Below are positions 31,117 to 36,174 of a stretch of 36,174 nucleotides of DNA, one piece after another. The position numbers were made by a program, and so were the translations under genes. Under the pieces are notes generated by a model. That model was given only the letters and a program-made list of their open reading frames with translations. It was not told the DNA's origin and did not search any database. Position 1 is the first letter of the stretch; each line of letters begins with the position of its first letter. The DNA comes from JAISGQ01 sp964500965 (lineage in GTDB: Bacteria; Bacillota; Clostridia; Oscillospirales; Acutalibacteraceae), in assembly GCA_964500965.1 (NCBI GenBank), contig CAZCQZ010000018.1, positions 1 through 36,174 on the forward strand. Reading direction: 5' to 3'.

Positions 31117-31146
31117 TTGTAAATGTGAGTTGTTTTATGTTATACT
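31117..31146 (+). promoter_or_regulatory. Promoter of the YloV-recG unit
   Basis: TTGTAA (31117-31122), an 18-base spacer, then TATACT (31141-31146), with TGT directly ahead (extended -10). A second possible -35 TTGACA lies downstream near 31171 but has a poor -10. Confidence 0.5.
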
Positions 31147-31213
31147 ATATTTAATATTTATAGCGGTAAATTGACAGTATTAGGATATATTCTTATTTAG
31201 GAGTGTTGTTATT

Positions 31214-32869
31214 ATGATTAAAGGCAGTGTTTTAAGAGATGCTATCATCTCCGGCGCAAATGCTATAGAAAACAACAGACAGCGTGTTGACGACCTTAAT
31301 GTTTTCCCCGTTCCCGACGGCGATACCGGTACAAATATGTCCCTTACAATGGGTGCCGCCCGCAAGGAAATGCTTACTCTCGGTGACGATGTAGATGTCA
31401 CCACCGTTGCGGATAAGGCTGCTTCCGCCATTCTCCGTGGCGCACGCGGAAATTCCGGTGTTATCACCTCTCTGCTTTTCAGAGGCTTTTCAAAGGGCTT
31501 GAAAGGTCTTACCGAGGCTACCGGTGCCGACCTTGCATCTGCTTTGACTTTGGGTGTCGAAGCCGCTTACAAGGCTGTTATGAAGCCCACCGAGGGTACA
31601 ATCCTCACCGTTGCCCGTGTTGCCTCCGAGCGTGCAAGAGCCGCCGTTCTCGCAAACAACAAGGCAAATTACGTTTGGGACGAGGTTTGCCTTGCAGCCG
31701 AGGAAACTCTCGAAACCACTCCTGAATTGCTGCCCGTTCTCAAGCGTGCCGGCGTTGTCGATGCAGGCGGCAAGGGAATTTGCATAATCTTCCGCGGTAT
31801 GCAGTCCGTGTTCCGCGACGGCGTTATCGTCGAATCCGCCGTTGCCACCGCCGACGTTACGGAGGCAAGTGTTGACAATTTCTCCAATGTTATTTCCCAG
31901 TTTGACGAGGAAATAAATTTCACCTACTGCACCGAGTTTATCGTTGAAAAGGAAAACGATAAAGACCCCCTTGAGCTTCGCGCTTACCTCGAAACCATAG
32001 GCGACTGCGTTGTTGTTGTCGATGATGACGAGATTGTCAAGGTGCACGTTCACACCGAGGAGCCGGGCAATGCTATTACCCACGGTCTTGAATACGGCTC
32101 TCTTGTGACCTCCAAGATTGAAAATATGCGCAATCAGAACAAGGCAAGAGGCGGCGCAAGCACAAAGCAGTTTGAGCGCGTTGAGCCTGTTGAGGGCGAA
32201 ATCGGCTTTGTTGCCGTTGCGGCAGGTGAGGGACTTATTTCCCTGTTTAATGACCTCGGCTGTGCCAATGTCGTTTCCGGCGGTCAGACCATGAACCCCT
32301 CTACAGACGATATTCTTGCGGCTGTTCAGGCAACCCCGGCATCAACCGTTTTTGTTCTCCCCAACAATAAAAATATCATCATGGCGGCTGAGCAGGCTGT
32401 GCCTCTCTCCGACGACCGCCGCATAGTTGTTCTGCCCACCAGAACAATCCCCCAGGGTCTTGCCGCAATGCTCGCTTATGACCCCGAAAACGATGCCGAC
32501 GCCAACAGCGTCGATATGTATGAAGCCGCCAAGAAAGTCGGCTGCGGTCAGGTAACCTTTGCCGCCCGTGACAGCGAATTTGACGGTCACAAGATTAAAG
32601 AGGGCGAAATTCTCGGTCTTGTCAACGGCAAGCTTGCTCTTACCGAAAAAGACCCCACCAAGGCACTCATGAAGATTGTCAAAGCTATGGTCACTAAGGA
32701 TACCACATTTCTCACCCTCATCTACGGTGAGGGAATCAGCGACGACGAAGCGGATAAGGCACGTGAGCTTATGGAAGCAAAAGCTAAAAAGGTCAGCCGC
32801 AACTTTGAGGAAGTCACCCTTATCAACGGCGGTCAGCCTGTTTATCACTATATCCTTTCCGTTGAATAA
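31214..32869 (+). CDS. DhaL/DegV-domain kinase, YloV/FakA family
   Basis: 551-residue cytosolic protein of the YloV family; the Staphylococcus aureus member FakA phosphorylates fatty acids bound to FakB for phospholipid synthesis. The N-terminal DhaL-type ATP-binding domain shows LNVFPVPDGDTGTNMSLTM (about 28-46) with the Mg-binding aspartates, and GARGNSGVITS. A middle linker domain contains TYCTEFIVE and VVVDDDEIVKVHVHTEEPG; the C-terminal part is DegV-like (FVLPNNKNIIMAAEQA). FakB genes are not in the window. The stop overlaps the recG start (TAATG), an order also seen near recG in Bacillus. AGGAG precedes the start. Confidence 0.9.
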   Translation: MIKGSVLRDAIISGANAIENNRQRVDDLNVFPVPDGDTGTNMSLTMGAARKEMLTLGDDVDVTTVADKAASAILRGARGNSGVITSLLFRGFSKGLKGLTEATGADLASALTLGVEAAYKAVMKPTEGTILTVARVASERARAAVLANNKANYVWDEVCLAAEETLETTPELLPVLKRAGVVDAGGKGICIIFRGMQSVFRDGVIVESAVATADVTEASVDNFSNVISQFDEEINFTYCTEFIVEKENDKDPLELRAYLETIGDCVVVVDDDEIVKVHVHTEEPGNAITHGLEYGSLVTSKIENMRNQNKARGGASTKQFERVEPVEGEIGFVAVAAGEGLISLFNDLGCANVVSGGQTMNPSTDDILAAVQATPASTVFVLPNNKNIIMAAEQAVPLSDDRRIVVLPTRTIPQGLAAMLAYDPENDADANSVDMYEAAKKVGCGQVTFAARDSEFDGHKIKEGEILGLVNGKLALTEKDPTKALMKIVKAMVTKDTTFLTLIYGEGISDDEADKARELMEAKAKKVSRNFEEVTLINGGQPVYHYILSVE

Positions 32870-34923
32870 TGCTGCTTGATAAAACCGATATTAAAAAATT
32901 AAAGGGCGTTGGCGATAAGCGCGCCGAACAGCTTTCCGGGCTGCTCGGCGCGCCTACCGTCGGGGCTCTTTTGCGTTATTATCCCCGTGCCTACGAGGAC
33001 TGGTCCGAGGGCACGGCTCTTGACGGTGCGAATCCCTTTGAAATTCCCACGGTAAAAGCAGTTGTGACAAGTGATATTTCCGTGCGATACGTCCGCAACG
33101 GTCTGACCTTGTACACCGCTAATGCCTGCGATTCCAACGGTGTTAACTTCCGTCTCACATTTTTCAATAATCCGTACATAAAATCCCTTTTACACAAGAG
33201 CAAAACTTACCTGTTCAAGGGCAGGGTAAACTGCGATTTCCGAGTGCCGGAAATGACATCGCCTAAGTTCAAAAGCGCAGAATACGGAGATTTTTTAGAG
33301 CCGATTTATCGTCAGACCTCGGCGCTTACTTCAAGATTCATCGGGCAGACCATTTCCCAAGCGCTGGAGCTTGTAAACGATGAAAGTCTGCCCGACCCAA
33401 TACCTGCGGAGCTTAAAGCCGAAAGAGGGCTTTGCTCCGCAGGCGATGCCATTCGCGGAATACACAAACCGAAAGACCGTGAGCATTTGAAGCAGTGCCG
33501 CGACAGACTTGTGTATGAGGAGCTTTTGATTTTACAGCTTGCTCTTTTCGACTTAAAAGGGAAAAACCGCCGTCAGGCGGCTTATCACCTGCCCGATGAC
33601 CGCTCGGAGGAATTTTTCTCACTGCTGCCCTTTGCACCTACAAACGCCCAAAGACGTGCGGTTAAAGAGTCGATTGGCGATATGATGACCGGCGTATGTC
33701 CCATGAGCCGACTGCTTCAGGGCGATGTCGGTTCGGGAAAGACCGCCGTTGCCGCCGCATTGTGCTACTGCACCGCAAAGTGCGGTATGCAGAGCGCGCT
33801 TATGGCACCTACCGAAATACTTGCCGAACAGCACTACCGCTCGCTCTCCGAGCTTCTTGAGCCTGCCGGAATACGCGTGCGACTGCTCACAGGCTCACTT
33901 AAAGCCTCCGAAAAGCGCAGGATATACGATGAGCTTGTCACCGGTGCTTGTGACCTTGTGGTAGGCACTCACGCGCTGATTTCGGACAAGGTGAGCTTTA
34001 AGTGCCTTGCCCTTGTCATTACCGATGAACAGCACCGCTTCGGAGTAAAACAGCGTGCCGCACTGAGCGAAAAGGGTAAAAATCCTCATATGCTTGTAAT
34101 GAGCGCAACACCTATCCCACGTACGCTGGCACTGCTTGTCTACGGCGACCTCGATGTGTCGGTGCTTGACGAGCTGCCGGCAGGCAGACAAAAGGTGGAT
34201 ACCTACTGGATAGACAGCGGTAAGCGTGAAAGGGCATACGGCTTTGTCAAAAAGCACCTTGACGAGGGCAGACAGGCGTATATCGTCTGTCCTCTTGTGG
34301 AGGAGGACGAGGAGGGTGACGGCTCTCTTGCTTCCGCAGTGGCATACGCTCAAAGACTTCGAGAGGGCACATTTCGGGGCTATTCCGTGGGACTGCTTCA
34401 CGGGAAGCTGTCCGGTGCGGAAAAGGACGAGGTTATGAGCGATTTTGCAAGCGGAAAAATTCAGCTCCTTGTTGCCACAACGGTAGTTGAAGTCGGCGTA
34501 AATGTCCCAAACGCGGTGCTTATGGTAATCGAAAACGCCGAGCGTTTCGGGCTTTCTCAGCTTCATCAGCTTCGCGGCAGAGTTGGCAGAGGACAGTATA
34601 AATCCCACTGCATACTCATAAGTGATTTCAAAAACGAGGAAGCGGTTGCAAGGTTTAATATTATGAAAAGCACAAATGACGGCTTTAAAATTGCCGCAGA
34701 GGATTTGAAGCAACGCGGCCCCGGTGAGTTTTTCGGTCAACGGCAAAGCGGACTTGCCGGTACCGCCGGTCTTGCGGATTTGGCACTGGATACGCGAATG
34801 TTTGCCGCCGCCCAATCGGACGCACTGAAAATCTCCGAATCCGACCCGAATCTTGAGCTTCCTCGGCACTCCCTGCTCAAAAGCAGAGTTGCCGCCATGC
34901 TCGGCAACGGGGTTACCTATTAA
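32869..34923 (+). CDS. recG: ATP-dependent DNA helicase RecG
   Basis: 684-residue SF2 helicase that remodels stalled forks and Holliday junctions. N-terminal wedge domain with LKGVGDKRAEQL and the OB-fold up to about 200; Walker A GDVGSGKTAVA near 285; DEQH near 385; SATPIPRTLAL; LPAGRQKVDTYW; motif V-VI VVEVGVNVPNA and QLHQLRGRVGRG; C-terminal RGPGEFFGQRQSG. All are typical and the length is standard. The start overlaps the previous stop by one base (TAATG), so it is coupled to the YloV gene. A bidirectional hairpin follows. Confidence 0.97.
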   Translation: MLLDKTDIKKLKGVGDKRAEQLSGLLGAPTVGALLRYYPRAYEDWSEGTALDGANPFEIPTVKAVVTSDISVRYVRNGLTLYTANACDSNGVNFRLTFFNNPYIKSLLHKSKTYLFKGRVNCDFRVPEMTSPKFKSAEYGDFLEPIYRQTSALTSRFIGQTISQALELVNDESLPDPIPAELKAERGLCSAGDAIRGIHKPKDREHLKQCRDRLVYEELLILQLALFDLKGKNRRQAAYHLPDDRSEEFFSLLPFAPTNAQRRAVKESIGDMMTGVCPMSRLLQGDVGSGKTAVAAALCYCTAKCGMQSALMAPTEILAEQHYRSLSELLEPAGIRVRLLTGSLKASEKRRIYDELVTGACDLVVGTHALISDKVSFKCLALVITDEQHRFGVKQRAALSEKGKNPHMLVMSATPIPRTLALLVYGDLDVSVLDELPAGRQKVDTYWIDSGKRERAYGFVKKHLDEGRQAYIVCPLVEEDEEGDGSLASAVAYAQRLREGTFRGYSVGLLHGKLSGAEKDEVMSDFASGKIQLLVATTVVEVGVNVPNAVLMVIENAERFGLSQLHQLRGRVGRGQYKSHCILISDFKNEEAVARFNIMKSTNDGFKIAAEDLKQRGPGEFFGQRQSGLAGTAGLADLALDTRMFAAAQSDALKISESDPNLELPRHSLLKSRVAAMLGNGVTY

Positions 34924-34924
34924 A

Positions 34925-34970
34925 GCAAAAATCGGTTGTAAAAGCGAAAGCTTCTACAACCGATTTTTGC
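34925..34970. terminator. Bidirectional terminator between recG and the GNAT gene
   Basis: GCAAAAATCGGTTGTA and its complement pair around an AAGC-GAAA-GCTT tip with one A-C mismatch. Runs of A on the left and T on the right serve both directions. It is related to the GTAAAAAGC terminator set. Confidence 0.85.
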
Positions 34971-34976
34971 TAATTA

Positions 34977-35630
34977 TCAGCCTATGACCGAGCGGCTATG
35001 AATGTAAAATTCTTCCTGACTTGGCTGCCAACATTTCTCTTTGAACGGGAATGTTGCGTCAAAAGCCGCTACCGCATCTTTGTCTGCGCACACCTCACCG
35101 AATGTGCTTTCGCGAAAATACCGCCGTCTGCCGTCAAGTACGCCTTCCGTCAGCTCCTTTACGAGCATCGCAGTAGGGAACACATCGCCTTCAAGACAAA
35201 CATTGTATTTCCTGCTGCTTTTGAATCCGCGTGCGACATAGTTATCGGGATTTCCGAAAATCACAATCGTGTCATATCCCAACCTCAAAGCCGCTTTAAA
35301 CGAATACTCAATAAGAGCCTTGCCATAGCCTTTTCGCTGGTGGGTCGGCAGTATGCTGACAGGTCCGAATGATATTATCGGCTTCTCATTGCCGTTTTCA
35401 TCGACAAGCTTTGACTTGGTGTACATAATATTGCCGATAATTTCGCCGTCTTTCTCAAGAACAAAAGCCAAATTCGCAATAAAATCCGCATGATTTCGCA
35501 TCGTATGCACAAGGTAGTGTTCGTCACAGCCGGGTACATTCTGATTCCAGAATGCCTCACGGGTAAGATTTTCCACTGCGCGGTAGTCGTTCGGGGTTTC
35601 AAGTCTGATAATATAGTCTGTTTTATTCAT
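34977..35630 (-). CDS. GNAT family N-acetyltransferase (YhbS-like)
   Basis: 217-residue cytosolic acetyltransferase of the GNAT superfamily, COG3153/YhbS type. The acetyl-CoA loop is seen in GPVSILPTHQRKGYGKALI (motif A, Q-R-K-G-Y-G), preceded by the beta strand IIGNIMYTKS and followed by GYDTIVIFGNPDNYVARGF (motif B). The acceptor substrate is unknown. I chose the ATG at 35630 because AGGAGG lies 7 bases ahead; an upstream frame exists but spans the leader. A consensus promoter lies about 160 bases upstream, and the leader between them holds two short frames and a strong hairpin, pointing to post-initiation control. Confidence 0.88.
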   Translation of the reverse strand: MNKTDYIIRLETPNDYRAVENLTREAFWNQNVPGCDEHYLVHTMRNHADFIANLAFVLEKDGEIIGNIMYTKSKLVDENGNEKPIISFGPVSILPTHQRKGYGKALIEYSFKAALRLGYDTIVIFGNPDNYVARGFKSSRKYNVCLEGDVFPTAMLVKELTEGVLDGRRRYFRESTFGEVCADKDAVAAFDATFPFKEKCWQPSQEEFYIHSRSVIG

Positions 35631-35739
35631 TATTTTTCCTCCTGAAAATTGTTGACCGACAATACGGGAGGCATGCGTGAGAATGTATTTGCAAACCTCC
35701 CGTTTACAACACAATCTCCATTACAATGGTTTGCTTCAA
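35630..35739 (-). promoter_or_regulatory. GNAT leader with two short frames and a hairpin
   Basis: An 11-codon frame (35704-35739, TTG start, AAAGGAG 9 bases ahead) encodes MKQTIVMEIVL. Its stop touches a hairpin with arms ACGGGAGG (35696-35703) and CCTCCCGT (35664-35671). A second frame of 14 codons (35630-35674, MPPVLSVNNFQEEK) starts inside the hairpin and ends in TAATG, overlapping the GNAT start. This resembles translational attenuators of resistance genes. The ligand is unknown. Confidence 0.45.
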
Positions 35740-35788
35740 ACAGCGTGCTCCTTTAAAGGAAAATTTCAGGTATAAGCCCGATGCCGAC

Positions 35789-35817
35789 ATTATACCTGAT
35801 ATTCTCGCCCCTGTCAA
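35789..35817 (-). promoter_or_regulatory. Consensus promoter of the GNAT gene
   Basis: On the minus strand TTGACA (35812-35817), exactly 17 bases, then TATAAT (35789-35794), a perfect match in both boxes. Transcription should start near 35782. Confidence 0.85.
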
Positions 35818-35887
35818 CTTCCAACGCGGAAAACAGCAGGGTGAGATTTTTTAATCGCGGATTGTCTTGCATCGCAAATATTCGGTC

Positions 35888-35916
35888 TTGACATAAGTGC
35901 TTAAAAATTTTATAAT
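35888..35916 (+). promoter_or_regulatory. Consensus promoter of the tRNA-Pro gene
   Basis: TTGACA (35888-35893), exactly 17 bases, then TATAAT (35911-35916). It is a perfect sigma-A promoter, as expected for a stable RNA. Confidence 0.9.
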
Positions 35917-35931
35917 ATTACCGTTCCGTTG

Positions 35932-35960
35932 GTGCTGTACGGACTTTGTCCGTACAGCAT
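35932..35960 (+). terminator. Hairpin in the tRNA-Pro leader
   Basis: GCTGTACGGAC (35934-35944) pairs with GTCCGTACAGC (35948-35958) across TTT, with two further pairs outside, and is followed by TTTTG. It looks like an intrinsic terminator or processing signal placed between promoter and tRNA, so it may act as an attenuator. Confidence 0.6.
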
Positions 35961-35980
35961 TTTGACAGCACAGCCAGTAT

Positions 35981-36056
35981 CCGGGTGTAGCGCAGGTGGT
36001 AGCGCGCCTGCTTTGGGAGCAGGATGCCGCAGGTTCAAGTCCTGTCACTCGGACCA
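35981..36056 (+). tRNA. tRNA-Pro (anticodon UGG)
   Basis: A full cloverleaf with encoded CCA, 76 bases. Acceptor CCGGGTG pairs with CACTCGG (one G-T). The D arm is GCGC/GCGC. The anticodon stem CCTGC/GCAGG holds loop TTTGGGA with anticodon TGG. The T arm is CAGG-TTCAAGT-CCTG. Discriminator A is at 36053 and CCA at 36054-36056. UGG reads proline codons. Confidence 0.97.
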
Positions 36057-36058
36057 TA

Positions 36059-36113
36059 ACTGGACACCAATTTTGATACAATGCGTATCGAAGTGGGTGC
36101 CCAGTTTCTTTTT
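36059..36113 (+). terminator. Terminator after tRNA-Pro
   Basis: ACTGG-A-CACC (36059-36068) pairs with GGGTG-C-CCAGT at the other end (to 36105), enclosing GATAC/GTATC at the tip, and is followed by TTCTTTTT. The stem has internal mismatches. Confidence 0.8.
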
Positions 36114-36174
36114 GCAAACCCCTTGATTTACAAGGCTTTTTCGATACTTTTTAACGATAACAGGCTCTATGGCA

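Noticed and set aside
31490..32083. 197-residue minus-strand frame opposite the YloV gene
   Set aside because: Antisense shadow of a well-supported gene with regular codon use.
33895..34869. 324-residue minus-strand frame opposite recG
   Set aside because: Antisense shadow; recG is unambiguous with all helicase motifs.
35851..36117. 88-residue minus-strand frame over the tRNA-Pro region, with a GLEPAASCSQSRRATTCATPG-like stretch
   Set aside because: This is the well-known false protein made by reading the antisense of a tRNA gene; it has no ribosome binding site and covers a perfect tRNA and its promoter.

Overview
The window reads as a gene-dense chromosomal piece of an anaerobic, fibre-degrading Firmicute of the Ruminococcus / Oscillospiraceae type (clostridial cluster IV). 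This is inferred from protein style, not from a search. The pointers are a secreted GH5 glucanase with long threonine-rich linkers, a secreted CE1-like esterase, threonine-rich tails on two L,D-transpeptidases, clostridial promoters (TTGACA-17-TATAAT) and strong GGAGG ribosome binding sites, with GTG and TTG starts fairly common.

Layout. 5-2207: M18 aminopeptidase (minus) and a divergent zinc-ribbon membrane protein. 2380-5807: peptidase T followed by two tandem YkuD L,D-transpeptidases. 5896-7626: two overlapping ATP-grasp ligases. 7628-8220: no convincing gene on the plus strand, but a leftward transcription unit of unknown nature. 8220-8874: DUF1292 (YrzB-type) protein, then a long self-complementary RNA that looks like 6S RNA. 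8934-11119: a type II restriction-modification system (C5 cytosine methylase with an N-terminal HTH, plus an Eco47II-type endonuclease) with its own promoter and a palindrome at the transcription start. 16265 down to 11136 (minus): apparent operon of membrane-anchored barnase-type RNase, barstar, proB, proA and a large acidic one-pass membrane protein of unknown function. 16573-18809: EF-G-like GTPase. 18822-20893: shikimate kinase, then a candidate guanidine-IV (mepA-type) riboswitch and its MATE exporter. 24103 down to 20950 (minus): GH5 glucanase and esterase lipoprotein. 24551-31039: LCP-type envelope protein, DUF1624 acyltransferase-like membrane protein, Tex, and an orphan peptide-type solute-binding lipoprotein. 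31117-34970: YloV/FakA-like protein and RecG. 34977-36113: GNAT acetyltransferase (minus) with a structured leader, and tRNA-Pro(UGG).

The most unusual points are these. (1) The methylase's HTH domain is broken by one extra A in an A7 run right after its start codon; the only good ribosome binding site lies upstream of the break, so the locus is a candidate phase-variable or slippage-controlled restriction system. (2) A membrane-anchored barnase with all catalytic residues, overlapping its barstar, is joined to proline biosynthesis genes. (3) A MATE exporter follows a leader with the layout expected of a guanidine-IV riboswitch. (4) A 500-base leftward transcription unit has a consensus promoter and ribosome binding site but only a 26-residue peptide behind it. 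(5) A duplicated ~90-residue C-terminal module in the GH5 enzyme matches no carbohydrate-binding family I can name. (6) The LCP protein lacks several conserved arginines. A set of intrinsic terminators sharing a GTAAAAAGC core runs through the window.
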